From Glandiceps talaboti (lineage: Eukaryota > Hemichordata > Enteropneusta > Spengelidae): 64,000 nt of DNA. The stretch lies in assembly GCF_964340395.1 (NCBI RefSeq), contig NC_135563.1, forward strand, positions 8,059,655-8,123,654, written 5' to 3'. How positions within the stretch are numbered: position 1 is the first letter of the stretch; each line of letters starts with the position of its first letter. The translations under genes were made by a program, and so were the position numbers. Below, in pieces: positions 1 to 14,151 of this stretch. The notes under the pieces were generated by a model. That model was not told the origin of the DNA. It ran no database searches and saw nothing but the letters and a program-made list of their open reading frames with translations.

Positions 1-42
1 ATACATGTATCAAGTTGGCCTTTCCCTTGGCAATATTCAACA

Positions 43-70
43 TGACCTTGACCTCGATTTTCAAGGTCAA
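43..70. promoter_or_regulatory. Inverted nuclear-receptor half-site cluster
   Basis: TGACCTTGACCT is followed about 8 bp later by TCAAGGTCA, so AGGTCA-type half-sites occur on both strands. A similar cluster lies at 45795-45861. It may be part of a dispersed repeat rather than a working enhancer. Confidence 0.25.
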
Positions 71-279
71 ATGTCAAAATGAAGCCTTTCTTATCGAGTC
101 ATATCATACATAAGGAAAAAGATGAAATCAAGCAGAAAAGGTCTTTTTTATTTATGATAGTTGAAATGATAACGTATATATAGAAGAAAAAATGAGTGAT
201 TTCCAAGCAAAAAAATTATATCTACATAGTATGTGTATATATAGTAGAGACATGAGTTGTTCATTTATATCTACATGTA

Positions 280-633
280 TTAAAGTGGCCATATGGATGA
301 GAATTTGGTATTTATTTTGGATTTTTATTTGATAAAACAGCTTCACCATGTTTTTCTACTTGAAAAAATAATGTGAAATAACATATACTAAGTCTATGTT
401 CAAAACTCAATAAACGGCAAAACATTAAACAATGTGTAAAATGTTTGTTATTGTACGTACAATAACAAACTTTTTGCACTTTTTGCATCTTTTTGCAATG
501 TATTGAGTTATGAACATGGACTTGGTATATGTTATTTCACATTATTTTTTCAAGTAGAAAAACTTAGTGAAGCTGTTTTATCAAATAAAAATCCAAAATA
601 AATACCAAATTCTCATCCATATGGCCACTTTAA
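280..633. mobile_element. Full-length palindromic MITE, TTAA-ended family (copy 1)
   Basis: Two arms of about 177 bp form a nearly perfect foldback: the left arm starts TTAAAGTGGCCATATGGATG and the right arm ends with its reverse complement. The centre (443-470) is a perfect 28-bp palindrome. Both ends carry TTAA, the target used by piggyBac-type elements. No coding capacity. Related copies lie at 8985-9200, 27729-27815, 46478-46830 and 56064-56222. Confidence 0.8.
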
Positions 634-1079
634 TGGACATCAGTTCAATTAAAGGAATTCATTGAAACTCTGTTCAAATAGTACAGGAAAACTCATTTGA
701 ACCAAACGTACGTGTGCATTAACTATAATTAATAAGGCTGTCAGTTCCAGATGTTTCTAGTCAGTAGCATATCATGACAGAGGGTACTTTTACAGATCAA
801 CTACAGGTATATACTTACAGGAATATTCAAAGACTTACCAGTGAAATCTGAACAATGTCGTCAAACGTTGTTCTATATATGTTCTATTTGAACATTCAGT
901 ACAATACAAAGTTACATTTACGAACTTAATCTTCAAAGTAATAGTCTTCAAAGGTAACACATCTGGTTACATGTACATGTACAGATGTAGGTACTTACAA
1001 CGAGAAAGTGGTTCCAATCTTGTATTTGCCAAAGCTGTAGCTTGTACAGATACATCATTTACATGTACTACATGTTGTA

Positions 1080-1720
1080 CAAGTACAAGAAAATTGTTCT
1101 TATGTTCTTCAACATTTACAATTACATTCTTGAACACTTAAATGTCTAGATACATTTACTACATGTACATACATGTATACAAACAAGAAAATGGTTTGTG
1201 CATTCTTGAACACTTAAATGTCTAGATACACTATTACAAGAAAATGGGTCTTATATTCTTGAGTACTTAAATGTCTAGATACATTTACTACAAGAAAGTA
1301 GTTCTTATATTCTTCATCACTTATAAGTGTCTACATTGTAGATAAACAATAAGAAAATGGTTCATGTATTCTTCAACACTTACATCTCTATTATACTTGT
1401 ATATTTATTACAAAAAAAATGGTTTGTGCATTCTTCAACACGTACATGTCTAGAGCCATTTTCTTGTAGAACAAGACTTCAAAAAAAATGGTTTATGTAT
1501 TCTTCAATACTACACAATAAGAAAATGGTTTGTGTATTCTTCAACACTTTCAACTCTATTATACATTTACAATGTATTACAAGAAAATGGTTCTACTCTT
1601 ATTATTCAACATTTAAATGTCTAGGTACATTTATATTTACTACAACAAAAATTGTTCATGTATTCTTCAACACTTAAATGTCTAGATCCATTTCCTACAA
1701 GAAAATGTGTATTAGTCATG
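1080..1720. repeat. Degenerate minisatellite, about 8-10 units
   Basis: Repeated blocks of roughly 50-75 bp share the words ACAAGAAAATGG, TTCTTCAACACTT and AATGTCTAGATACATTTAC with many substitutions and indels. An open frame at 1357-1677 is a by-product of the repeat. Confidence 0.7.
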
Positions 1721-2775
1721 TGTTAAGATGCATTACTACAGGTACAAGAAAGTTGTCTTTTTCAAATCAAGTCTGTAATTTATCACAGGAAAGAAAGGTC
1801 ATGCAGATCTGACATTGAATGATCAAATCTAAAACAGTAATGTACATAAAATATACATGCAGTCATGCTTTCATGTGTCCTCTTGGGAAAATGAAACTGT
1901 CTTTATGTAGATTTATCTACCCTTTCTGACATTAAGAATGCAGATTTCCATCTAAAGTCATTGCTGTATTTTGATAAAGTGTTTTTCGCTACACATATAC
2001 TAAAATGTGAAAGACCTGTACTTCAGTATACATTTCGATCGGCGCTAATTTAATAATGCTACCAACAGCCGTAGAAAATCAGTTTGGTGTTAGTTTCAAT
2101 CTCATTATCGTGGATTGCCCGCAATCTATGCTGTGTCGTGTTCTTTGAGGAAATGAAATGCCTTAAAGTCAGAGTAGATTCCGTGATACGTTATGCTCTA
2201 TTTAAAGCAGTGTATGAATAAATAAATACCAATCTCATCACAAATTGTGTGATTTTTTTTTCTATTTTTAAACTTTGATAAGTACTAGGGCACGTTAGTA
2301 CTTCAAAATGTTTCTGAATCATATTTTTTCATTTTCATGCATTGTCTGTCGTATTCTTTAGGAAATGAAATGACCCTAAGACAAAATGGATTCCTGGATT
2401 CCGTGCTCTGTTGAAAGCTTATCGCATTGAACTAGTATGTGATTCTTCTATTTTTAGACAGCTACACACACTACATTTTAGGGCCAAGTTGAAACAGAAA
2501 TTATTCCTCTAATCCACTATATTTTCTCCATTCAAGTGAGAAAATACACAATTATTATTCAGTAATCGTGTCATTTTTGCATTAAAACCAAGCACTGACA
2601 AGATCGTAATTCTGTTCCTCCCAAATGACAGAAAAAATGAGAATTATGTTGATTTGCATGATATGTACATGTATGTATGTAGCACAAACCATATTCTGAT
2701 GTTTAAATAAAGATTTTCAAAGATATAACATAACTTATACCGTGCATACGTGAAAAATATTGAATTTATTATCTG

Positions 2776-2975
2776 GTTGTTCTATGTCACAACAACGCGC
2801 GTCTACGTCACTGGTTCTGTAGTAACCGAAATATTAGTCAAAATGTTCAAAATTGCCATTTTTATACATTCCCCACTTTTTCTTTGATATTACTGGCGCT
2901 GGCATAATTATGTTATTCTCCGATATTTTTCTTCATTCAGCCAGAAAATACTCATGAACTGGTTGTCACTACGAG
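2776..2975. repeat. Dispersed repeat fragment, related to 25615-25870
   Basis: The words GTCACTGGTTCTG and GTCAAAATGTTC at 2800-2850 recur in inverted orientation at 25735-25830. The stretch around 2913-2975 (ATATTTTTC then CATTCAGCCA) recurs in direct orientation at 25615-25685. A short palindrome (TACGAGTC, 4-nt loop, GACTCGTA) lies just downstream near 2970. Probably fragments of one foldback transposon family. Confidence 0.45.
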
Positions 2976-5900
2976 TCTAGCGACTCGTAATGACGAAGGT
3001 CTCTTAGGCCACTCGTATATACCTTGACTGAACAAAGAGAAACATTGGGAAACAACATCTAATTATGTGATGTATATGGGGATTGTTACTGAACAGTTAC
3101 ATTACAAAAATAATGACAGAGATGTATTTTCAGGTCTGGGTACTTGTACAGCCAGAAACCATAATAAGATATTAATTATTATTCACAAATATCTTTTTGT
3201 AAGACGCGTACTGATAAACCCTTTGGTCATGCACATTTGCTGGCTGAACGAAGAAAAAGTATCCAAGCATAATTCATGAACTTTAAATTTGGAGGAAAAT
3301 AATGGCATTTTGGAGCATAATTCAAGCACTACAGAATAAGTGACATGAACATGGGTTGTCGTGACGTAGAACCGCGACGATATATACATGACATAATCCA
3401 TATTTTCTGTTCAGAGACAATATCTTGGCATGTACATTGTATAATATAATTCCTTTCATTAAAATGTACATTTATTCATGATTTGAATATTGCAATTTGA
3501 ATTTGGTACATTCATGGTACATTTATATATAATTCTAATAACATCACAGAATAACAACAAAATGAAAAAAAAATAATCAAATAATCTCTATTTCTCCTAT
3601 CTGTAATCTCATTTCTGATAAATTAACTGCATGACAGATTTCCAATTTAGTGTCGCTTTGGTTTTGAATAACAAATTTGTTACTGTGTAACATTTCTATT
3701 TTTGATAGCATGTATGTAATTGTATATGATAGTCATAATTCCCACATGCTTCTGTTTGAAAAAAATGTCTTGTGGTTGTGTCCTACTGATTCAATGATTG
3801 AATAATAAAGGTCCAAGGAGAAATCAGTTTATTGATTTTTTTCTAAATCCACATGTATGCGTTCATTCAACTATTAAAATAGACAAACACTATGAAAATT
3901 CATAGTAAAATTTTCATAGCGAGATGTTGACGTTGAATAATTAAATCATTGCGTAATCAATATCCGTAGTAGACAGATCGAAACGTCGCGTTCATTTCCA
4001 ATTTACCGTCCCCCAAAGTAACTATTATACCATCCTATTGATTTTTGGAACCATGAACAATATATTCTCCATCACTAAATTCTAAATATCTAAATTCTGA
4101 TTTTATAGAGAATATACATGTAATGTACATCTCATACCTATATAAGTAAAACATACCGGTGTATGTAAAGACATGGATTTCGACACTTTTTTGGATAAAT
4201 TTTTGAATTCATTTATGTCATGAAATAATAAAATAAGAACACAGATTAAAATAGATTTCAAGTTTTTCAAATTTTTGGTTTACGTATCATATATTGTGTG
4301 CCATATTAATTTACTTAAGAAAAGGAAAATATTAGGATTAATATTTCACAGAATATTTTTGAAAAAATAGATGTGGGAATCAAAAATTGAAAAGCATGTT
4401 TCATGTAATCTTTTTTTTATCGTAAATTTAATGAGATAGAACTACATGTATTTAGGCCCCAGTCAAACAGGTAGCTTTTGCAGATTTACAATTTTAAACA
4501 TGATCTCCGGAGGTGAACAGGCTTTGATATCAGATTACATCAATCTTGACTGCGTTGACTAGCTTTTACTTTTAAAATGCATGGTGTTTTATATACTATA
4601 ATACTAGATTAGATCTTCAAAGGTTTGCATTTCATCATACCCAGACAATGTATTTGGTACAGTTGGGATTAGGATTTTAGAATATTTTTAGTGAATGCAA
4701 GTTGCACTGTGACAACTACACAACAAATTTTCATTTATATTATATTATATTATCTAAATCTGTGAATTTCTTTTTACGATATATTGTGTAATAATTGCAT
4801 AAAAATACTAGAAAAATGATATTACTAAATTTTTGCATCATATGACACTTCAGATGAATGCACTGGGACAACTACAAGAAGCTGTGGTTTTAATATTTGC
4901 AATTTCTATATCTATGAATTGCATAAATTGTTTCATATATTGTGTAATAATTGAGTTTAAATATAGTGATATTTTTATAAAATTTTATACTATATGACAC
5001 AAATGTACTTAAGATGAATGCACTACAACAACTACATTAGTACATGAAGCTTTTATTTACATTTTCCAAATCAGTGATTTTCATTGTACCATTAACATGT
5101 GTATGCATGTATACAGTGTACTGTGTCATAATTGAGCGTAAATACTATGACGATAGTATTTATACAATTTTACGCCATATGACACATCATTTCAGAGACC
5201 ACAGCTGTAATTGTCATAATTATTAAAGTACATTATACTTTTACTCTGCTAACCAGATTTCACACAAGAGAACAAGATTTAAGCCGGTTTTGACTTAATA
5301 TATAATTCCACTCTGGAAAGTTCAGAGTGTGAATTGTATAAGAAGCCGAAATGGTTCACTTAGTACACTGTGAAATTTGTCTTGATGTTATTCATTTAAA
5401 CACTTTGCATTTATTTTAGTAATACTCCTTATTTGACATTTTAGAGTTTTGCCATTTGACTATATTTGTGTCTAAATCATGTTCTGATCTAAATTATAAT
5501 TTAGAATAATTTTCAATTATCTGTATGGTCACAGGTTCTATCTCGATATTCATTTTTAATCACAAACACCACGAGGGAATATTTTTAATGAAAAATTGAA
5601 AGATTTGCATAAGTATGAATTATTCATTCAGATATATGTAAATTTGTTAGTTTGTCTGATAAACAAGAACAAGTACAGTGTTAAAAAAATGGTGTGATAT
5701 TGAACAAATGTATATTTAACATTTGATGATAAAACAGGCACTTTTTGTCATTTTCTTCGTAAATACTTTAAATAAAGGACATGACCCATGGTCATACAAT
5801 GTAATTCTCAGACTAACAATTTTAGATCTTTATAGTTATAAGCAAGATATGGTAATGAAGCACCAACATGCATAACAAGCAAAAGAAATGCCACTAAATA

Positions 5901-6468
5901 TGTAAATTAAGCACCAACTGACAGAACTCCATTGAATGTCATCGACCAAAAAAAAGTCAGAAATTCACTTCTCGTCATAGGAAAGACATGCATCACAAAG
6001 TGAAAAACAACATTTTTCCTCAAGTTTATAACCTCATTTGTGTATTTAGTTCAAGCTACATTTTGTACAATGGTGTTAGTTACAATCAGTACTTGCAACT
6101 AGATAGTCTGTGGCATTTCAATTCCCCTTAAGAGTGGGCGTTGGGGTTAACATTGTCATTTCAGTGCTAATAATATTCCCATTTGACCTCATGACTTCAT
6201 TAAACCGAATTCAGTTCAGGTAAATTTAACAGATTGCTATACACATGGGGATACCTGTAGGAAATCAATATATTTAGTGTATCAGGTGGAAAGTGATAGC
6301 CACCCACTCCTTGTATCTTATCTTACACCTATGTGTATTTTTTTCATTAACCATGTACATGTATGTCTGTTTATCTTGCCACTGAATGATATATGTAATG
6401 TGCGCATTGCATGTACTTATGTGTGCATATTCTAATTCTCAGTACCTGATATTGCTACCTACATGTAG

Positions 6469-6644
6469 CAGTGTGCCCTCTAATGATAGCCAAAATTTCA
6501 TTGTTGTGGGTCAGTATGATAAAAACTGGCATTTCTTGTGAGTCACCACATAGTTAGTAAGAGATAGAAGAACACCAAATTTTGGTACATCACCAGGAAT
6601 TGTATGCGTCAGTTGTATATCAAATTGGCTTAATGGGCACATTG
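6469..6644. mobile_element. hAT-like MITE, CAGTGTG family (copy A)
   Basis: The element begins CAGTGTGCCCTCTAA and ends in a decayed inverted version. Its 176 bp match the copy at 15838-16012 in inverted orientation, with shared internal words such as AAATTTGG and the ATCTCTTACTA region. Terminal CAGTG is typical of hAT transposons. No coding capacity. Confidence 0.65.
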
Positions 6645-6729
6645 CTACCTAGGCACATCATAAAAATAACAAACATTCAATTTCTTTATGGTCCACTCCG
6701 AAACATTTGCTGTTCATATGCATTATAGG

Positions 6730-7299
6730 GAATAAGTCGACCTTCTGGTTCTATTTTATGACCCTCTAGCATAATGTGAAAATTATAATGGTATAATGCA
6801 GGTACATGTACTCAGAAAAAGTCGACTTTCTTGTTCTATTTTGATCCTCTAGCATGAAATATGATGCTATTGCAGGTATTGAGAATACAATAAGTCAACC
6901 TTCTTGTTCTATTTTGACCCTCTAGCATGAGGTAATATGCTATTGCAGGTACTGAGAATAAGTCAACCTTCTTGTTCTATTTTGACCCTCTAGCATGAGG
7001 TAATATGCTATTGCAGGTACTGAGAATAAGTCAACCTTCTTGTTCTATTTTGACCCTCTAGCATGAGGTAATATGCTATTGCAGGTACTGAGAATAAGTC
7101 AACCTTCTTGTTCTATTTTGACCCTCTAGCATGAGGTAATATGCTATTGCAGGTACTGAGAATAAGTCAACCTTCTTGTTCTATTTTGACCCTCTAGCAT
7201 GAGGTAATATGCTATTGCAGGTACTGAGAATAAGTCAACCTTCTTGTTCTATTTTGACCCTCTAGCATGAGGTAAACTGCTATTGCAGGTACTGAGAAT
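6730..7299. repeat. 68-bp minisatellite, about 8 copies
   Basis: Exact 68-bp spacing of the word AAGTCAACCTTCTTGTTC is seen across the central units (for example 6961 to 7029). The first two or three units are diverged, the central five nearly identical, which indicates recent homogenisation. Confidence 0.9.
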
Positions 7300-8984
7300 T
7301 ACCCATGGCATACGTTAGTAATTACCCTGTAACTTCATTAATGCCACTTTGCCCACGACAACTACCTGTGAATGTGACTGTGAGTGTATGTGTGAAATAA
7401 GAGATGGGGATATTGTTGTACAATGAATGTCACCTTTAAGTCATCACCTTAAGGAGATCGAGGCATGGTAGAAAATGCAACTGATCGGCGTGTTATCTCT
7501 GCACTAATGCACCTTAGTGTGTTTGTTTAAATTAATTTCAGTTTTACTACACATTATATGCTACATTTTGTTTCTGTAACTGTGTGTATTTAGGGATATT
7601 TCCAAAATGTACATCTGTAATTACTGACATAACTTCATTAATTTCAGTTTTAATAGTGTGTGTGTGTGCTTGTTTCTCTAGTAACAGCACTAGCTTGCAT
7701 CCTGTAATTACTGCATAGCTTCTGATCATCAATTTCAGATTTAATAATATATGTGTTTGTATTACAAAGTTCGGACTGACAGGTTGTTGTGCACACAGCG
7801 ATACATCAAGATATGTAACTGTAGAGTCAATCTGTGCTCTAGATACACATGTAGCCACCCACTGTACACTGTATTATTAACGATATATCCATAAACGTCA
7901 GATCAGTGTAGACGTCATCATTGTTCAAATCATAATGTCTTAATACACTGGGAATGTATGAGGGATAATGTTGGAGATTAATCCCGGAATTTATCCAATA
8001 ATGTACTGTATTATCTCAATAAATGCTGGAAAGCTAGGATTTCTCATCATTTTACTTGAAATATGGACAATGAATGTTGACAATAAAAATATGAAGATAT
8101 ATGGAAGTAATTTATGGGTGTATTTTTTACATTGTACACAATTAATGATGTATAGAAGTGTATGAAGGTGGTGGACACGTTTCTCTTTCCATCTATAAAT
8201 CACAGTTTTCAATAAGTATATTTGACAACTTTTTGCAATTTATGGATGTAGTTATTGTGACATTAGTTTACATTTTCATGACCAAAATACATTGAGTTCC
8301 TAGATGGGTACAGGTATACATTACATTTTATACACATATCAAACAAACAAACAAACAAATAAACAACAAAAAATATGAACACGAATTTATATTTTTTTGA
8401 AAAATAATTCTCATGCAACCATTCTTGTACATGTATGACTCTACAGTAGAATACATGCAATATATATACATTGTATGTAGAGAATTTGTTCATGGTCCCA
8501 AGAATAGGACAGTAAAAATATACATTGTAGAATGGTGAATTAGATTTTGAAATGAATATGATGTTTTCAATCCATTGTTTTGGAGAGACACATTAATTAA
8601 CACTGAAGAACATAATCACGGAGCCCACAGGTGCTATGCTTGCCGGACCTAGGTGACTCTAGGATAGCCTGTGGACTGTCTGGGAAAGCCTTGACAGTTC
8701 TACAGCAGCAAATTTTAAAAATAGAGCATGCCACATACATTCTAGCCCTGTCCCAAACCTGAATAGATATCTGTAGCGTTATGTGTGTTTGTGTTTATAT
8801 ATGTCTGCGTAACAGAAAATTGCTGGGAGCAATTCCCAATGCAAAAAGAACAAAAACATAATCATTGCCCAATCAAGATCCATAGTTGACGGATTGAAAC
8901 ATGAAATTGTTTTCATTATATTTTACTGTCTTTGTATATTTATAATACATCATGAACTTCTGCTATTCTCACCAAATTATCGTT

Positions 8985-9200
8985 CTTTGAAGTGACCATA
9001 GTGATAAGAATTAGGTATTTATTTTGGATTTTTAATTTATAAAACAACTTTACTATGTTTTTCTACTTGAAAAAACAATGTGAAATAACATATACCAACT
9101 CTTTGTTAAATGACTCAGTAAATTGCAAAACATTAAAAATATCCGTAAAATGTTTGTTATTGTACGTACAATAACAAACTTTTTACACAGTTTGTATCTT
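8985..9200. mobile_element. Half copy of the TTAA-ended palindromic MITE
   Basis: The sequence matches the left arm and centre of the 280-633 element, including the identical perfect 28-bp palindrome (9152-9179). The right arm is lost after about 9200. Confidence 0.65.
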
Positions 9201-9714
9201 TTATCATCTTACTATTAAATATGCATGTTACTATCATCATTTTATCATGGAAAAAAAGCAAAAGTTGAAAATCAATAGTCAAAAACCCACATGGCACCTT
9301 TTGATACTTTTTAAAAAAGGAAAATAATACATGCTATATACATTGTATATGACATCTGAAGTAGACAGTGATGTGTGCCAGCAGGTATGCATTTATTGAG
9401 AGCTGCTCATTATAATCTATAACAGGTAACACTTTACATTGCTCATTCAAGACACATAACTTCCACTTAAAGTTAAGTTTTATTGTCAGTTCTCTTTAAC
9501 AACCAGCAGTAGCTGCAACTGGGACATTATTTTCATCAAATATCAACATGTTTACGAAAAATTAATGAATTATCTATAAAAAAAAACAACACTGTTAATC
9601 AGTGGTCAATATTATCTGTAGGTATACATGTAGTATAGTGGCAAGTTTGAATCTTGAGCGAAAGCTCGGTTTTGAATTCATCACCATGTTGAAACTATTA
9701 TTTGTAATTGAAGT

Positions 9715-9860
9715 ATCATTTTTTGATCCGACAACCAAAATATATTCACTGAATATTGTTAAAATATAAATAATTAGACATTGTACACGTTAACCAGTGG
9801 TCAATATTGTCCATAAGTAGTACAGAAACAGGTTGAAATCGTGATCACGATAGAGGGCGC
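9715..9860. repeat. Dispersed repeat shared with 15030-15170
   Basis: The words GACAACCAA, ATATATTCACT, AATTAGACA and GTCCATAAGTAGTACAG recur in the same order at 15030-15170. Fragments of an unclassified interspersed repeat. Confidence 0.5.
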
Positions 9861-10493
9861 TGTTTTTTGGGTGTGGACCTAAAAATTAATTTGATTTGAT
9901 TTATCATGTAAAATGTATACAGCTACATAAAATATGTTTACTCACAGGTAATGCAATACAGTTCACGGTGTACAATATTATGAGCAAGTTGTTGTACCTA
10001 CAAATTTAACCCCCCAAAAAATAATTTTTTAATGTTCCAGCCAGTCCAGCTTTCAGCACTTCTAATGTGTATTTTCGACAACACAGTGGTAATTCAACAC
10101 TGTCAAACAGTATAGATTCCTAGTATGTGAGTCCGACAGTAAAATAAGAATTCAATTTAAATCGTACTTTTAACATTACATGTGTACTCCCCAGGTACTA
10201 AGAAATGTAGGCAAGGCAAGACAATTATCATTGGTGACAGTATACGTGTTGTAATCTGAAATTGACTTCTTTTGATGTAGGTTGTACTTACAATGAATAA
10301 TGTATTTGTTGTTAATTTGTTGCTCTCATCAGATACTAAGTTAATTAATTTTTTTGAAAGAAGACGAATGTTGTATTGTCTACGTGCCCTACTTCTTATA
10401 TTTAGAAATGTGATTAAGTAATATTTTAGACTTGAATCTATGTTGTGATAATCTACTATTAAAGTACATGTAGGAAAGAAAGTGAAATTATCT

Positions 10494-10850
10494 GAAGTAA
10501 GTGTGGGTTCCAAACTGCAATCTATACTGTATCTTTTCTACTAAATATGAAAGAAAATGAAATACCCTGAAGTAAGTGTGAGTTCCAGACTGACTGCAAT
10601 CTATACTGTATCTTTTTTCTACTAAATATGAAAGAAAGTGAAATACCCTGAAGTAAGTGTGAGTTCCAGACTGCAATCTATACTGTATCTTTTTTCTACT
10701 AAATATGAAAGAAAGTGAAATACCCTGAAGTAAGTGTGAGTTCCAGACTGACTGCAATCCATACTGTATCTTTTCTCCTAAATATGAAAGAAAATGAAAT
10801 ACCCTGAAGTAAGTGTGAGTTCCAGACTGCTATCTACAGTCATGTATACT
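10494..10850. repeat. 75-81 bp minisatellite, 5 copies
   Basis: GAAGTAAGTGTGAGTTCCAG recurs at about 10494, 10569, 10650, 10727 and 10806. The spacing varies because of small indels in a pyrimidine tract. Confidence 0.85.
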
Positions 10851-12019
10851 GTCTTGATGTACCATCATGAACGGGTTTGAAATGTACCTAATATATACTT
10901 AATATGAATTGAATGCCAGAAAGCCAGATTCTTTCAAGGTTTTGAGAAACTAACAGGTTGTTTATGTTAACCCCTACAAAACACTCTTACGTATTTCATG
11001 TTGTTGTTTTTTGTACTAAATTGTAGGGAAGGATGACATATAACCATGTTGTAAATCAATTCAATTTGTTTCAATATACAATCCCAACTGGGCAGTTCAT
11101 TTTCGTGGAAGTAAACCTACACAAAGAGATAATGCCTCAAAAAACAACGATATTTAATACAGGAAATAAAAAAAACTAGGTACAAAGACAGCGCCGTGTT
11201 TGTATGTGTATGAATCAAAGAAGTGATTGAAATACTACGCCAGGTGTCCACAGTACATACATACTATTAAACTTTATGTTTTGTAACTTGGAGGCACGTA
11301 TCCACTCTCTAAGTCGAAAGGTTTTTGCTATTTATAATTCTTAAACTTATGTGCTCAACAAGTGATATGTCACTGTGGAATTAAAATCTCCAGATAGTCT
11401 TTGTAATGGAAGAATTATAACAAAATCATAGGATACTTGAAAGAAAGTACTGGCCATCCTCAGAGACAACAAGTAAGAAAACGCCATTGATGGTGTTATT
11501 AACGGTACATATAGAATGTTCGTCATGGATGATTTTTGCTGAAAAATCAAACGTCTTGAATTTTCTGAAAATGTGGCTACATGTATATAGATGCTTGCTT
11601 CTGGTACCTTTGAAATAAGAATAGAAATTTAAGGATCTATCATCTTCTTTTTAAGGAAACCCGTCTCTCTTTCATTTAATACATTTAACACAGTAGTCAG
11701 CGGCCATATTGGATTCTAGAACGGCTTAATTTTGTGATATTGTTTTGACCTCTATGTATAATATTTGCATGGTGACCTTATTGTCTTTCATGATTTTGAA
11801 TGAGAATGGGTTGGCGTTTTCTTGAGTAAAGTAACAGCGAACGTTTAAATAGTTTTTTTCTTGAGATACATTTCACGTTATGAATTATATACGTATACAT
11901 ATGATATAATAATACCTAAGATATATATATTTCTTTTCTAGCTTTGTTTCAGTACATTCTGTATGTTTTATCCACTGTATCTATCAAACACATTCTGTCA
12001 CTAATGCATACAGTGCAGT

Positions 12020-12315
12020 GCTACAGTTGCCTTTCAGCTACACTGACGCCAAGCTATAAACGTAGTGTTAAATGCTATGCTGGCATCAACGCTTACATTT
12101 GTACATGCTTACATTAGCTACAGTTGCCTTTCAGCTACACTAACGCCAAGCTATAAATGTAGTTTTAAATATGCTATGCTGGCATCAACGCTTACATTTG
12201 TACGTGCTTACAATTACATTAGCTACAGTTGCCTTTCAGCTACACTGACGCCAAGCTATAAACGTAGTGTTAAATGCTATGCTGGCATCAACGCTTACAT
12301 TTGTATGTGCTTACA
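12020..12315. repeat. About 100-bp tandem repeat, 3 copies
   Basis: GCTACAGTTGCCTTTCAGCT starts units near 12020, 12117 and 12220. The units are highly similar. The plus-strand frame across them is a repeat artefact. Confidence 0.85.
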
Positions 12316-13721
12316 TTAGTTCAGCGTTAACTTAACACCACATTAATGCTGGAGACTAGCATATGGGAAGGTGACTCAAGTGCCGAACTGTATGAATGTG
12401 CAACCACATATATATACATTGTACATCTTGTTGACCGATGGCGCTCAATCATCGACAATGAAAGATAGTGTATTGTCACAATCAGTATCACATGTATTAA
12501 ATGTAACAAACCAAAAATTACACGTAATATAAGAATTTGTAAAGATTGCTATCATGTAATTCTGAGAATTGACTCTTAATTATCCCATTCATGTTTGTAT
12601 TTCAATTTCGTAATGTCCTCCTTTTTGAAGCATTCGAAGTACTCAAATATCAAATTCTTTCAGGACATGCAAACGTTTTGAATATCACAACAAAGACTTG
12701 ATTTTTTTTTAAAAGTTCATACAAATCAAAAACATGAACACTAAATGGATAATATGATATGCAAACTGATTTATGCAAAGAAAGAACATTTATAAAATTA
12801 AGAATGTTCAGGATGACAGTCAGAATAAATTTGATAAATTTTTTTCGAATCATACAACAATTTCACATCAACTGTCAGTCCTGTTTTTCATCTGCCTGTA
12901 TCATTATTTGAATGTTGAGGCTTCACAAAGAAATATCTGTCTAGACAGAGATTATAAAATGTCTCCAATGAAATCCCCACTAATGTTCATAAAAAGTCCA
13001 GTGACATTTTTTTGTTGGTTTCTGAACCACTCACCTTATCATTTAAAACCCATTAGTGTGAAGCGAAAAGGGTAAAATGAAAGAGTCAGCTGGTACATGT
13101 ACATTTGTGTGTATGATGTGCATTTAAAGTTATATGGAAAGGTTCACCTACAGTCGTTTAACAAATACGCAATGTAATAGTTCACACGTCTGATTCAGGA
13201 AATATATTAAAATTAATGTACACATTATGGATACCAGTACTACAGTACAGATCACTAAAGATATCAAAATGAAACTGTATCTGAAGCTCATGGTTTGATA
13301 TGAAATTGTTTTGCATTTTCAAGTAGAAATAGTTTGCACTGGTTGCATGAAATCAATCAGTTGAGTTGATTGACTTTAGAAATTAATATCGGCTGAAAAA
13401 AAAGTGCTATGGTGCGCACAAAATGAATAAAAACATACACATACTGTACATAAATGTAGCATGTTACATGTATTGTACAATGATTGATACGATATACATA
13501 ATTATACAATACAATTATGTATATGGACATGTCTTTCTCGGGGGAGGGGGCAGATGTGACGTACAATCAATTTAGAAATTACATGTAAATGTGAAGATAT
13601 TTACTGCACACTTTTCCATGAAACATCACATACATGGTACATATATTTTGTTTGTGAAAGTGAAAATGAAGTATTTGTCCACTGTCCTGTGGACGTTTGC
13701 ACCACTGTGTTTAATATGTGC

Positions 13722-14055
13722 TGGTTTGGTCACATGACTGGAACGATGTGATATGAGAAAGTGACAGATAACCAGGATAGGCTTTGATATTCTGATTTGG
13801 TCACATGTGACTGATCACTGAAATCATGTAATATAAGAAATCGACAGGTAACATATGATAGGGTTTGATGTTTTGGGTTGCATGATCACATGACAGATTA
13901 TTGAAATCATGTGACATACAAGAGACAGTTAACTGGATTGGGTTGATGTTTTGGGTTGGTCATGTGACTCATCACCGGTACAGGAATCCTAATATGATAT
14001 AAAAAAAATAGAACATGTGACATGGATAGGGTTTGATTTGATGTGTTATGGGTGA
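13722..14055. repeat. Imperfect tandem repeat, about 85 bp, 4 units
   Basis: Units share GGTCACATGACT-type strings, AATCATGTGA and GATAGGGTTTGATGTT, with strong divergence between copies. The repeat ends about 100 bp before the first attractin exon. Confidence 0.6.
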
Positions 14056-14151
14056 ATGTGTACAAATCCAAGGCTAGCAAAGAAATCGTAAACACCCATA
14101 TAGTTACCTACATTGGCACTGACTGTTGTTATTCTTCTATATTAATTGCAG

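Larger units (their letters stand above)
1..14151. other. Gene-free left region (probable attractin 5' intron or upstream DNA)
   Basis: I find no convincing exon here on either strand. The stretch is AT-rich and holds palindromic elements (280-633, 6469-6644, half copy near 8985-9200), minisatellites (1080-1720, 6730-7299, 10494-10850, 12020-12315, 13722-14055) and dispersed repeat fragments. The first recognised attractin exon begins mid-CUB with an open splice phase, so at least one upstream exon (signal peptide, first EGF) must exist. It lies either outside the window or here in a form I could not recognise. Confidence 0.6.

Noticed and set aside
3067-3401. Two overlapping short frames on opposite strands
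   Set aside because: Fall in a dispersed repeat region (2776-3420) with no exon borders or conserved residues.
12065-12319. 84-residue repetitive frame
   Set aside because: Direct consequence of the 100-bp tandem repeat; unit length and indels break the frame outside.
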